From Ptychodera flava (lineage: Eukaryota; Hemichordata; Enteropneusta; Ptychoderidae), in assembly GCF_041260155.1 (NCBI RefSeq), contig NW_027248277.1, positions 3,694,501 to 3,758,500 of the forward strand: DNA of 64,000 nt, written 5' to 3'. Within the stretch, counting starts at the first letter, position 1. Every line of letters begins with the position of its first letter. The position numbers and the translations under genes were made by a program. Positions 1-11,292 of this stretch are shown here, in pieces. The notes beneath the pieces are model-generated. The model saw only the letters and a program-made list of their open reading frames with translations, was not told where the DNA came from and ran no database searches.

Positions 1-720
1 CACTAAAACAACAACGTATATGGTTCTACAATGTACGCACTTCAGTTTCTGTGAGAAATATTTTAGTATTCACAGTATTGAAATACCTACATTCAGTGTT
101 GAGTAATACTTTTCAAATTTAATATCCAATTACCAATTACACTGTTTTCTGTCTTTCTGCACTCTTTTCTGTATGCATACCCTAGTTTTATAGAATTTAA
201 TAGGTATTATCTGTTGAGAAATCTGACTACTGGATTACTGATTATCTAATAGAAGTTGGTGTGTGTGTAAAAATTACAATGACATCGCTTATACAGAAAA
301 CTGTAAACTCTGCAGTATGGTTAAAGTGGCATTTATTGTTTGCTTACTTTCTCTGTACAAAGACCTATACACACACTGCAACAGAAGAACAAATTAAACA
401 AAAGAAAAATATTTGATACACACACTTTGCTAACATAACAAATATGGCGCTGTCATGTTCATAAACATTGGAATGACAAAGGAAGTTGAAACCTACAATC
501 AGGAGATATAAATATGACTTGCACGGTTTAAAGTTCTAATTTATTTAGTCGTTTTCCAAACAGATTGTTTCAGGGACTTGAAAGCAATACAGAGAGACAG
601 TTTTTACCACACAGTAGTGTTGATTAGATATCATTCAACACCAAACAATGGACGATTGTAGCAGTTCACGCTTAAAGGCATCAGATTATTAGAAATTGTC
701 AACAGTGAAATGTCACGTGA
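1..720. other. 3' flank of zinc-finger copy A, no gene seen
   Basis: AT-rich sequence downstream of the minus-strand zinc-finger gene. Parts recur downstream of copies B (17,240-17,500) and C (30,480-30,720). The stretch around 430-560 (ACATTGGAATGACAAAGGAA) also resembles 41,090-41,200 in the old fourth unit, which supports common ancestry. I see no coding signal. Confidence 0.6.
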
Positions 721-730
721 CAGAATTAAC

Positions 731-778
731 ATAGAATCACAGTCCCTCTATCCATATCTAGAGGGACTGTGATAGAAT
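731..778. mobile_element. 34-bp palindromic insertion with 7-bp direct repeats
   Basis: The direct repeat ATAGAAT (731-737 and 772-778) flanks a 34-bp insert with 13-bp perfect inverted arms (CACAGTCCCTCTA / TAGAGGGACTGTG) and an 8-base loop. The same place in units 2 (about 17,486) and 3 (about 30,696) reads straight through with one ATAGAAT, so these are empty sites. Confidence 0.8.
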
Positions 779-920
779 GCTCCTCGGGGATAGACATTTA
801 ATTCAAGCTCTCATTTCTTTACAATCCTTTCCCAGTCTACCACTCGTTGCAGATCATTATAAAGATCTCGGAGCAAGAAACATGTTCACAGCTTTTCTTT
901 TTCAAAATTGAAAAATTTTA

Positions 921-926
921 TTTATT
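921..926 (-). promoter_or_regulatory. Candidate poly(A) signal, zinc-finger copy A
   Basis: TTTATT on the plus strand gives AATAAA on the minus strand about 55 bases past the stop of the zinc-finger exon. Copy B has the same hexamer near 17,635-17,640. In copy C the stretch reads AATTCTTTTTCCC and the hexamer is lost. Confidence 0.4.
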
Positions 927-980
927 CCTTTAGGGTTAAAATAGAGATGGGAGCAATTCAGAATTTCAAATCAATTGTTG

Positions 981-2269
981 TCAATGACAACTGAACATTT
1001 TAGTCTTATTGAGTGTGAGCAGGCTAAAAACAATCCTTGGTCTACCTGCTGTGTATTCTTGTGTGTTTAAAAAGATTCTTTTCAGTTTACATCGATATCC
1101 ACACACATCACATTGCCAGGGTTTTTCATCACTATGTACAGACTTAACATGTACAGTTAGTGTAGTTTTTAGCCTAAAGACACGTGGGCAAAGATCGCAT
1201 TTGAGTGTTGGTTCACTATGAGTTAAGGCATGCAATCGTAAATTAGTACTCCTCTTAAACCGGCGTCCACAAATATCACAAAGATATTCAGGCTTAGTGC
1301 AGTCCCTCATACAATGATTGCGATATTCAGATCTGACATAGAAAACTTTCTTGCATATCTTGCAAATGTATTCCCTGGAAAGTTCGCCATGACTTTCTAA
1401 ATGGGTTTTCAAATCTGTCTTACTATAAAATTTCTTGTCGCAATAGGAACATCTAAATTTGTGCTCTGAGTGAACAATCTTCAAATGGTTTGACATATGT
1501 GTTCGTGTATCAAACGTTTCGCCACACTCTGTACAGACAGCTGAAACTTTACTGTGTGAATGCTTTTCATGATTTGATTTGATCCCTTGTTTTGTAAACC
1601 TCAGGTCACAATAGCTACATTTGAACTTTCTTTCAATGTGGGTGTTTTTGTGATTATTTAACGCAATGCGATTGGAAAAGACATGCTTGCACACGTCACA
1701 TTCAAATACACCATTTGAGTGTTTAAGGAATTTGTGACTAGATCTTGATGAGCAACTTATGAATATTCGATCACAATACCTGCATGGAAACACTGGTATC
1801 TGTTCTGCATGTGAATCAACCATGTGATTTTGCCAATCTTTCAGTAGAAAGTCTATTCCACAATACTTACATTTCTGTCTGGCACAAATGCCCAATGACA
1901 TATGTAAACTCAATCCTTCCTCTGCTTTATAACCCTTACCACATTTCTCACAAATGTGAGATTTATCACCAATCATGGCTTTTCGTATTCTCTCTTTGTG
2001 GGTTTCTAACTCTTTGTCTGTCATGGGCGGCTTTTTGGCGCGCCCATATTTCTTTCTCACACGCATAGGTTTTTCAATTCCACTGACTGAGGACACATTG
2101 CAACTTGTGGCCAAAGTATTCATTTGATTAGTGTCATCACTTATGGAGTTGTCGTCATCACTCGTTTCATCATTTCCTGTGTCTCTGTTTAAATGGTGAC
2201 TAGATTCTAAGTTTGACGTTGATGCATCGGGAGAGCAGCTTTCATTCTCGCCACCATTCTGAAGAGCAG
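981..2269 (-). CDS. Last exon of C2H2 zinc-finger gene, copy A (frameshifted end)
   Basis: Terminal exon of a predicted nuclear DNA-binding protein; no ortholog recognised. The acceptor TTTTCTCTCAG lies at 2,280-2,270 and the exon starts at 2,269. It opens with an acidic Ser/Asp-rich stretch (about 45 residues before Met at 2,123), then a basic patch with RVRKKYGRAKKPP, a possible nuclear localisation signal. About 11 C2H2 or C2HC fingers follow (for example CEKCGKGY..., CDICGRRF..., CDLCPRVF...). Unlike KRAB or gonadal-type arrays, linkers are irregular, with no regular TGEKP; a DEKPWQC linker precedes the last finger. The last finger is spoiled: relative to copy C, one base is missing after YRCKL, so the His pair is lost and the frame runs to a stop at 981. 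The middle exon of this unit also has a 2-base deletion, so copy A may be a pseudogene, unless the indels are assembly errors. Confidence 0.8.
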
Positions 2270-2409
2270 CTGAGAGAAAATCACAGAGAATGAATGGTTA
2301 ATGCACAACTGGTCTGAAAATATGCCGTCTACTCATAGCAAAATGACAGTTTTGTATTTGTCAATTCCAGTATTATTAAAGTAGTTCATCCCAATGTATT
2401 AATCTTTAC

Positions 2410-2514
2410 GGCCCTGATACGGGTTTTGAGGACCTCAGTCGTATGGCGTACAGGCCTCGCACGCTCGGGCCCTTCCGCCATACGACCTAGGGCCGCAAAA
2501 CCCGTATCAGGGCC
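2410..2514. mobile_element. 105-bp fold-back (hairpin) element, unit 1 only
   Basis: Long imperfect inverted repeat. The outer arms GGCCCTGATACGGGTTTTG (2,410-2,428) and its complement (2,496-2,514) match perfectly, the inner arms TCGTATGGCG / CGCCATACGA also match, and the loop is ~27 bases. It is absent at the same intron position in units 2 and 3. I see no clear flanking direct repeat. Length and the GCCCTG start resemble the element at 35,329. Confidence 0.7.
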
Positions 2515-3140
2515 GTTAAGGTTTTATCATATACCTTATGGAATGATAAATATGTAGTTTACATAATATTCAACATTGTTTAGGAGATAAAAATGCGTGC
2601 GATATCAAATATTTATCGCCATTTGTGTCTGCTTTTTATAAACACGATGGCCGCTTCCCGTCGCGGATTGACATACATAATGACGTCATTTGTTTACCTG
2701 CAGAATTCTAGAACGCGCAAAGCAACATCCGTACTATTACGTGACCAACAGAGATCCAGGCTGAAATTGAGGTGTAAGAAGGACAAAAGCGTGATGTCAG
2801 TTTCTTGTAATTTATACTGAACAGGCACGCACTTAGTATACACAGGATTTCACTAGAATTTAGAAATAAAAAGCCGATGTCACCTGCGCGGCTCCACTGT
2901 CGCCATGCGCAATTACGATCTGAGCGAGCAGACGTTTTCCAAATCTTGCGCTGGCTTTGTGTACGAATGGAACGTTTGCGGATAGCAACGCGCGTAGTAA
3001 CCAGAATTGAGATAGTTAAATGCACGCGATTGCCCATATTTGGGCACCGGGCCGGGGCATGATACGTAAAAAAAATGCACGGATCTGAGGGCGCTTTCTC
3101 CCATAGCTTTACACAGGCATGTGAATAATGTAGGTATATA
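2515..3140. other. Unit-1-specific intron block, CpG-containing, unknown
   Basis: Replaces the sequence that units 2 and 3 have here (about 19,110-19,330 and 32,330-32,560). It is richer in CpG than its surroundings, for example around 2,585-2,720 and 2,880-3,060. Open frames exist on both strands (such as 2,708-3,175 minus), but I recognise no domain or splice structure. Confidence 0.4.
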
Positions 3141-3800
3141 ATAATATCTACTAAATAACCAATGGCCTTATACAAATAGCTTTACCCTAAGACTTTTTAA
3201 GTAGCAGTGAATAATTACAATCTGCCAATCAGCTATATCCAGAATTATATTGACATTAATAAATATCTACTAAATAACCAATGGCCTTATAACAATAGCT
3301 TTACCCTAAGACTTTTTAAGTAGCAGTGAATAATTACAATGCCAATCAGCTATTCCAGAATTATATTGACATTAATAAATATCTACTAAATAACCAATGG
3401 CCTTATAACAATAGCTTTACCCTAAGACTTTTTAAGTAGCCGTGAATAATTACAATCTGCCAATCAGCTATATCCAGAATTATATTGACATTAATAAATA
3501 TCTACTAAATAACCAATGGCCTTATAACAATAGCTTTACCCTAAGACTTTTTAAGTAGCAATGAATAATTACAATCTGCCAATCAGCTATATCCAGAATT
3601 ATATTGACATTAATAAATATCTACTAAATAACCAATGGCCTTATAACAATAGCTTTACACTAAGACTTTAAGTAGCCGTGAATAATTACAATCTGCCAAT
3701 CAGCTATATCCAGAATTATATTGACATTAATAAATATCTACTAAATAACCAATGGCCTTATAACAATAGCTTTACCCTAAGACTTTTTAAGTAGAAGTAA
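3141..3800. repeat. Minisatellite of ~118-bp unit (intron of copy A)
   Basis: About 5.5 tandem copies containing ATCTACTAAATAACCAATGG and AATTACAATCTGCCAATCAG, with copies starting near 3,145, 3,263, 3,381, 3,498, 3,617 and 3,735. The same unit occurs about 3 times at 19,370-19,640 and about 7 times at 32,560-33,420, so copy number differs between duplication units. Confidence 0.9.
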
Positions 3801-4123
3801 ATAATTATGATAGCTATATCCTTCCAAACTGCTGCACATTGTTCCATATAAGATGACGAGCTTAAGATACTTACAGTGAGGTGCAAACCTCTGCATATCT
3901 CATTGTGAGTTGATATAACGATTGCCAAATAAAGATGAACACTGCTGTTATTAGTGGTTTGATTGAAAAAAGTATTGTAATTTCCATCATTTCACACAAA
4001 ACCTGAAAAGATGCCAATTAACTCAATAAAATACTTTGCTTGGCTCCAAGCTGTGGCTTTCCGCTGTGCAAATTGCGATGTGCACGAAATTCCATGAAGG
4101 ATGGAAATGATAAATAAACTAAC

Positions 4124-4750
4124 CTATAGGACTATTTTGTTGACAGCTCTCCTCACTTTTCAACTTTCCCCAAAACTCTGCCCCTTCCAACTCCATCTTG
4201 TTTTGCAGAGTTTCTTCACATGATCCAATTTCTGTATACCGGTAGGTTTGGTTAGTATCTGGATCACAAGTTTTCCTGTCATTGTCTGATCCATTTATAT
4301 CTCCTATGCCATCATTCCATTTAGCTACTTGTGTATCCATGTTTGATTGTTGTCGATTGATATTGATACCTTCTTCCACCATAACACTGTCTGCTGATTG
4401 GCTGTTATTGTCAGCCATATTGACATCATTTTGCGAATCAATAGTTTCCCTTGTGATGTTGGTGAAGGAATTAAACTTCAAAAGTACACCTTCATTCTTT
4501 ATAAAAATGTCACGATTTCTATTGTCCCTGTTATAAGTATCCGTCGACGGTTCAACTATCGTATGTGTACCGTTACTTTTAAAAGTAGCTGTAGGACACA
4601 GTCCGACATTCACATCACATGGTTTTACTTTCAGTCCGGTTGTGACAAATTCTCTGACAAAGTCTTGACTTCCAATATACTGAGATGACAGCCCATCTTC
4701 AGAGACAATACAAAGACTTTGCAAGCAAACTTCTCCAGTAAATCTTTACA
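4124..4750 (-). pseudogene. Middle exon of zinc-finger gene, copy A (2-base deletion)
   Basis: Acceptor CTTTAG at 4,752-4,751; donor ATAG|GTTAGT with the exon ending at 4,124. Translated, it gives a hydrophobic N-terminal part (start CKDLLEKFACKVF) and then a Thr/Asn/Asp-rich, low-complexity acidic region ending ...QQNSPI. I recognise no family. It leaves phase 1, which fits the zinc-finger exon at 2,269 (G|CT). Compared with copies B and C (GACAATGACAAAG), copy A reads GACAATACAAAG near 4,707-4,718, a 2-base deletion that shifts the frame about 15 codons into the exon. A spacer or regulatory region of a zinc-finger factor is inferred only. Confidence 0.55.
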
Positions 4751-5901
4751 CTAAAGAAAAACGACAGCAGATAAGATTGGCTGGTTGATTTAAAGAGAAT
4801 AGTTGTGGTATAAATGTACACATCATTGTCAAATGCAAGTTTGAAGTTGTATCAAACAATTCTCTACTCTTTGATTTCAGAAAGCTTTATATATTATCTG
4901 CATTGTCATTGGGATGACGTCTAGAAAGTTTCAAGAAATTCACATATTGACTGTGATGGTTGAACAACCAAAGATTAGACAGTCGGTAGACATTGATACT
5001 GAGATGTACAGGGCCTCAAACTTACTGGTACCCTATGTACAATGTCACGCATGGCTTAATGATTAATTCTGTGGAAATATTTTAAAATAATGGCCATGGT
5101 CAGATTGAAGCATTCAAAGAGGAGTTTTCAAGTATCATGCCCCGAGCTGCCCTGTTTACTGCATCATTACATTTTGGGGGCTACTGAGGGGTGTGTAGGG
5201 CTGCCACGTGACCACTACTGACCGGAAGCTAACTTCCGTAGTCATGGTAATGAGTTTCATTTTAATAGCCATCTGAAATTCCTATTGTTCATTCATATGA
5301 TGCAGACGTGTTATGCCTCTCTCAGTTTCTCAAAAGTGTTTGTACTGAGACAAGTTCAATGAAGCCTAAGTCGAACTACGTACATGGGTAATGAATCTTA
5401 CGTTCTATCTGGAGGTGGATTTTTTCCGTATATATATTTTAAAATTTTCTCAAATCACCCAACAATTAATTTAACCACCCAAAAATTCGGTGTTATTCAA
5501 AATCAGAAATCAAGATGGTGGATGGCACCCTCAGACCACTCTGGCGACAAAATATAATGGTACAGTGCGCGGGATAGCTCTGTGGCACCCAGCTATGTGT
5601 CAGTGGTTGTGGAGTTTTTAGAGACGGAATTGTCCCTTCACAGTGCTGGAGTTGAAAAATCAGCTCGACCTAATTTGCATTGGAATGCAATAGCGTTCTC
5701 GACCCCCGGACTCGACCTTTTCATCGGGGAGCCTGGGACCATCCTCGTGTCATGTACAACAAACTTCAATATTTAATACAACCAAAAGGTTTGCAAATGT
5801 CCTTAAAATAACACTTAATAACACAAGGCAGTGATCGAACTGTGCACTTTATAATAGCTGCACTGTTGTAGTGAAGTTCGAGGTTTTGTTTTGGTAGGTT
5901 T

Positions 5902-5980
5902 GTCAGACCGTGGAGGTAGAAAGAGAGACTACCTCCATGGTCAGACCATGGAGCTACCAAATGTAGCTCCATGGTCAGAC
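5902..5980. mobile_element. Two tandem short palindromic insertions sharing GTCAGAC repeats
   Basis: GTCAGAC occurs three times (5,902, 5,940, 5,974). Between the copies lie a 31-bp palindrome (C[G/A]TGGAGGTA...TACCTCCATG) and a 27-bp palindrome (CATGGAGCTA...TAGCTCCATG). Unit 2 has the identical arrangement at 21,721-21,799. Unit 3 has a single element. Confidence 0.75.
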
Positions 5981-6209
5981 CAGGTTTGCCGACCAACCCG
6001 CATACCCAGGCAAAAATCGAACAGCATCATTGCAGCCGACTTATAACCCCATTGCTTCACTTTAACAGGCTCTGATTACCAAGCAGGGCATAAATTTGTA
6101 TCGCATGGCAAAATTAGCTCACTGTACGAACGGCCGAGGTCGCCTAGCGGAGAGGCCACAGAGAGACAATAGAGCTGTAAATTTACAGACAGTGCCGCCG
6201 AACGCTTGC

Positions 6210-6247
6210 ACTGAATCATAGACCCGATCGAGGGTCTATGATTGAAT
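6210..6247. mobile_element. 24-bp palindromic insertion, unit 1 copy
   Basis: Arms CATAGACCC / GGGTCTATG around a 6-base centre (6,217-6,240), followed by ATTGAAT (6,241-6,247) and preceded by the mutated repeat ACTGAAT (6,210-6,216). Unit 2 keeps both repeats as ATTGAAT. Unit 3 has the empty site. Confidence 0.8.
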
Positions 6248-6482
6248 AGACTTACTTCCGTAAACACTCGATTTTTCAGCGTGCTTGTTAAACTTCTTGG
6301 AGAATAGACAAGGGCTGCAGAAGAAGTCATATCCATTGCTATGTTTCTTGACTGGCTATGATGCAGGAAGGTTGTGTAATCATGAGAAGTCTGAAGTTGT
6401 GCTTGACCTCTAAAGTTCTCATCGGCTTCAGATTCAGGTTCAAAATCTCTTAAGGTTTCGGATTTAACAGGATTAGCCTTAC

Positions 6483-6598
6483 CATTGATACGTCCATGGC
6501 ATAACTATGCATTTTGGCTGAGTTTTTAAACTTTCTGAGAGTGACATCAAGAAATATAGTCTCACCAGAGAACTTGAATACACATTCATAAGATTTAT
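6483..6598 (-). CDS. Candidate 116-nt upstream exon of zinc-finger gene, copy A
   Basis: Minus-strand open segment with codons for DKSYECVFKF, then SGETIFLDVTLRKFKNSAKM, ending AMDVSM at donor ATCAATG|GTAAGG (exon end 6,483). The acceptor AATAATTAG is weak, with a poor pyrimidine tract. The exon leaves phase 0, which fits the phase-0 start of the exon at 4,750. The same 116-nt exon, donor and length recur in units 2 and 3, and a decayed inverted copy lies near 38,000-38,110. The function is unknown. The real 5' end or start codon of the gene is not located. Confidence 0.4.
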
Positions 6599-6959
6599 CT
6601 AATTATTTATTAAAATGAATAATTCAGACATAGGTATAATTAGGAAAAATTGCAAATTTGCTAATAAAGAATATAGAATAGAGAATTACAGATTAAAGAA
6701 TAACTATGACTATTCTAATATACAAGTGAAGGGTTCTCAATTAACAAACCATTGTGTTGTATCAAAGAATTGATTAACTCAGCTACAAATGAACATACAG
6801 CTTGGCCACTGATGGCGCTATTAGAGATATTGCCGACCTACTTACAATGGTCAATGCTCTTAATAAAACACAACGTAGTACACAATATTCATGATTTAAT
6901 GTAATGAAATATACATTCAGATATAAGGAAGTTTGTGTATGTGAGGGAGCATTCGTTTT

Positions 6960-7530
6960 TTACGGGGAGGGGGAGTGGAATTTGAGCGACAAATGAAATT
7001 CTATATCAAAGCACCAAGCAATGAGAATAGAATCAATCAAAAAACTCCTCCGTTTTATTCACATGTCAAACATGACTTCCATAAGGACAACAGTGTATGG
7101 TGTAATTGTGACTATGACTTACTCTGTAATATTTATAATATTGAACATTTACATTTTAGTAGTGGTATTTTGATTATGTATTCCTGAGTTGATGTTTTTT
7201 GTTACATTTTAATCCTACGGGTAGTGTATCTTTTTTCGTCTCAATTTACCTTTGTTAAGTGCCAGAAGAAGGGACCTCCCCAAAAAATCGATGTTAGAAA
7301 GAGAGGGTTCATTGATCGCATTTCTCACTTCTTTAATTCATTTACATTACTAGTCATATTGATATCTTTGACGAGTCATTGCAACTTTACAAAACATCTT
7401 GGCAGTTTTGTCTGAATTTGATGATTCTTTCGTATGTTTCTTGTATTTATCATACATGCTATGCCTGTATTGCCATTCTCCTATTCTTCAGACGGTTCTG
7501 ATATCAACCCATTTTTTAACTAGTGAAAAT
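6960..7530 (+). mobile_element. 3' fragment of LINE B-type retrotransposon (unit 1)
   Basis: Decayed. It resembles the C-terminal end of the LINE at 38,505-39,712: both share CAAAGCACCAAGCAATGAGA, TGACTATGACTTACTCTG, AGTGCCAGAAGAAGGGACCT and a stretch encoding KRGF(I/T)(D/G)RIS. It has no catalytic motif and was already present before units 1 and 2 separated. Confidence 0.6.
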
Positions 7531-7560
7531 ACGAATTAATCTCAAGCCCTTGCTAAATCA

Positions 7561-9875
7561 GTGTGCACGAAATACAAGTTATTTACCAAAATGAAAAAGA
7601 ACTCTAACAATGCTCGTTACAAAACAACTTATAAATCGTACAGAAATATCCTTAGCAGGCTTCTGAAGTCAGCAAAAAGAAGTTACTATTCAAACAAATT
7701 ACAGTCGGCCCAGGGAAATACAAATAAGACATGGCAAGTGATTAACGAAATTTTAAATAATTCGACAAATAACTATACCCCCCCGCAAAATATTTTCACA
7801 GGAAAACAAATAGTAAAAGACAGCCTCGATATTGCAAACGAATTTAATAATTTTTTCTCTACTGTCGGTATTAACCTTGCCTCACAAATCACTCCTGCAG
7901 GTGACTTTACTAGCTACCTACATGGCAACTATCAGAATTCTTTTTTCTTTCACCCTCTCACGGATCAAGATGTTTTTAATGTAATTAGGATCCTAGATCC
8001 ACGTAAAGCTGTCGGTCCGGACAATATTCACCCACTGTTAATTATTCATGCTTCGCCTATTATATCCCACCCATTTGCCCACGTAATTAATTGTTCTTTG
8101 CAGCAAGGTATCATTCCCAATGATTAAAGTTAGCAAAAGTTGTTCCAATTTACAAGAAGGGCTCTCCTGAAAATGTAAGCAATTACAGACCCATCTCAAT
8201 TCTCCCAACTTTCATCAAAATTATCGAGTCAATTGTGAACAAACAAATTATCCGCTATCTTGAAGAAAAACACATACTTATATAATTATTGAGACACAGT
8301 TTGGGTTCCGCAAACGTTATAACACGAAATTGGCCCTCAAAGACTTAGTCACTGATATTAGCGACTGTCTAGATAAAGGTTCTCTCACCTTTTGAATATT
8401 CATCGATTTTAAAAAAGCCTTCGACACCATCAATCATGACATCTTGATTCATAAACTGCACCACTATGGCATCAGAGGTGTTCCAGTTACACTGGTTTAA
8501 GAATTACTTGACATCCCGTCAGCAATTTGTCAACATCAATAATGTAACATCTCCTTACTCTCAGATCCAATGTGGCGTCCCACAAGGTTCAATACTCGGT
8601 CCAGTTTTATTTTTTATTTATATCAATGATATCACTAATTTTTACTAATAGGTTCCAGTTTCGACTCTTTGCAGACGACACCAATTTGTTCAAGTTTATT
8701 GATAGCAACCAAATTGACTTTATGCAAATGAATTCTGACTTCCATGAGGTTTGTAATTGGTGTCGGGCAAATAAACTTACAATTAATATTGATAAAACAA
8801 ACTATATGGTTATTAAAACATCACGTAAACATGTTATTGCTAATGGGAACCTAGATATTGATGGCCATAAAATAGAAAGTGTTCCTTCTGCAACCTATCT
8901 TGGAGTCACCCTTGATGAAAATATTACGTGGAAGGCGCACATCCAGAACGTTATCAAAATCATTGCCCCGAAGGTTGGTATAAATTCACAACTTCGTCAC
9001 TTTGTACCTAGAAATGTCCTCCTTCTGTTGTACAACTCGCTTATTCTGCCACACATCTCCTATTGTATTGAAATCTGGGGCAATACTTTTACGACTTACC
9101 TTGAGCCATTGCATTTACTCCAAAAGAAAATTACTCGCCTGATCACCTTCTCTGATTACCGTGCCCACTCTGCCCCTTTATTCAAACAGCTTTGTATTTT
9201 AGACATTTTTAAACTTTGTAAATTTCACACCTGCGTTTTTGTATTTGACTTGTTACATGACAACTATGCCCAAGACAAAGGTCGTTACGTCGACACAATT
9301 CCCCATGACTATCCTACCCGTTTTTCTATTCAAGACAACTTTTACCAACACAATCAACCTCTCACTAAGTAAACACCAAATAAGGTATGCAGCAACAAGT
9401 TTTGGAATTCACTCCCCACTCATATGAAACGTATGAATTGTAGACATCATTTAAACAAACTTTGAAAGTCCATCTACTTCATCATTAGTGGATCATGCAT
9501 GATCTTCCACTACATGTATTTGACCATTAAACCTCCTGTTTCTGGTTTACCATTTTACTGATACAATGTATTTATTTATAAATATCAGCTAGTTTATTTG
9601 TACACGAATATTGTCCATTAACAGATTTTATGTATAATCAATTAACTTCTTTCTACCCTGATTTGTATTCTTTATAATATTTGCACACAGTCAGGTCCTT
9701 GTATTAATTTCAACAGATAATCATAGCTACACTGGTCACGGTTGAGACTAGTTCTGATTGAACTATTTCCGTGACCCCATCAGATTGAAGTTTATATAAA
9801 CATTCCTCTTTTCATGTTATGTATAGTATTTTCATCTGATGAAATAAACTCAACTCAACTCAACTCAATATTTTC
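7561..9875 (+). mobile_element. LINE retrotransposon A, 5'-truncated, unit 1
   Basis: Non-LTR retrotransposon of the CR1/Jockey/L2-like group; the exact clade is not resolved. The endonuclease half is missing. An open frame at 7,561-8,127 holds the linker and start of the RT (NTNKTWQVINEI). RT signatures follow: [50 protein letters not shown] and FADDTNLF, then a thumb/C-terminal region to 9,372 (YLGVTLDENITWKAH). It is dead: the frame breaks near 8,126 and 8,280, there is a stop near 8,395, and the frame breaks again at 8,645. The 3' end has an AATAAA and a short (AACTC)n tail at about 9,846-9,868, typical of simple-repeat-ended LINEs. Confidence 0.85.
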
Positions 9876-10965
9876 ACTGTAACCGAACTACTTACAGCGA
9901 CGCGTGACCTTCGCTAGTATGCATGATCTTCGTTGGTATATGTAAAACAGCTGAGCGAATAAGGCATTCCGAAACGTCATTATGATTATGGTCAAAATTT
10001 TGTTGTTTGCAGTCACTTCATGGGCATTGTGCTTAGGCACAAGTATAGTTGTACCAAAAACATACAAACGAACGTATTGAGAATTTGCATCATTTGCCGA
10101 CACCTGTCATCGTTCACGGCCGGTCCCATAGCAGTGCAGTGTTTTCATGTCATCTACGCTGCTGAAGATTACATGTAAGATACCGGTTGACAGTGCATCA
10201 TGATAGAACCGCTTTACGACAAGTTTCCTGTTGAGGAGCTTAAGTATATGGGCGGCAAATTCCATCGTTTACAGCCGTAAAACAGCCGCAAAAATCCAAC
10301 CGCGCTGAAAATACTCGCGACAGATAAGGTTGAGGGCGCACATAATATTTCCGATTGTGTACCTGTCAGTGAGTCATGATCATGTCTGGTGACACCGGTG
10401 CGGTGCGGGTTTCAGATACAATGTAAGATCTAGGGAAGTCAAACTTTCGCTTAGGTTGTTAAAGGAAGTTTAGTTCTATTGAATTTAGGCAAGCCAGGAA
10501 CGAAAATATACGAGCAGACGACGGAAATACCTTTGAAATGTTTTATTCGTACAGCAACAAAATTCGAACGAGTTACGACCCTAGAGCTTACAGTGTACTC
10601 ACTTCATGTTTTCCCTAACCCGCTTACTAAGATGGTAAATTCGGCATATTTTACGTCTTGGGACATGTACAATTCTTCGAAATAAACTAACTGGTACGGG
10701 TTATATATCCACTGTGCATTCATAGATGTCGCAGAGCTACTTGCTCCGTGCTCTCAGCTGTTCATACTCGATCGAGTTTGAAATCGAACGCTGACCAGTG
10801 ACCCTCTTTGGAGAAATTGTGCCATTTCTGAAGCTGTGAATGACGGTATATTCACTGCATCCATGCAAATTGTATTGTCCTGTAATGTCCTTTGCCGTTT
10901 GGCATCCCACTTCACACATTCTACGAACAACTTTTGTATGTAGTCCAACAGAATCCCTTTTTGCC
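9876..10965. other. Unit-1 sequence without recognised gene
   Basis: Mixed-composition DNA between the LINE tail and an inverted-repeat element, with some CpG around 10,110-10,420. Short open frames (9,888-10,103, 10,479-10,685, 10,737-10,948) lack domain, splice or repeat support. All of it lies in the block that unit 2 has lost. Confidence 0.5.
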
Positions 10966-11292
10966 TAGACTTGGTTCAAGTCTGTGATTTGTGAATGTTT
11001 GAGTGGAGTGAACGCAATGATTTGTATTCTGCTTTCATGTGAAACGCGCGCGTGAGTGGACGCGATGAGTAGGGTGAACGCGATGAGTGGAGTGAACGCT
11101 ATACAGCGGAGTTTCACCCGGCAGAAACTAACTCACTACTGCGCAGACTCAAACGTGACGCATTCAATCGCTGGGAAAACCTGGCGTGAGCTGCCAAATT
11201 CCGGATAGGTTTGTACGAAATAGGAGAGACACAAGAGAAACTATTATAAATGATTTTATTTTTTTTAAATTCACCGACTTGAACCAAGTCTA
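10966..11292. mobile_element. MITE-like element with TA target site
   Basis: Perfect 15-bp inverted ends GACTTGGTTCAAGTC (10,968-) and GACTTGAACCAAGTC (-11,290), each next to TA, as in Tc1/mariner insertions. The ~323-bp interior has no transposase and contains repeats of GAGTGGAGTGAACGC and variants (about 10,995-11,110). It is probably non-autonomous. Confidence 0.7.

Noticed and set aside
1784..2068. Plus-strand frames opposite the zinc-finger exons (also 18,503-18,787 and 31,673-32,017)
   Set aside because: Antisense shadows of the zinc-finger coding sequence.
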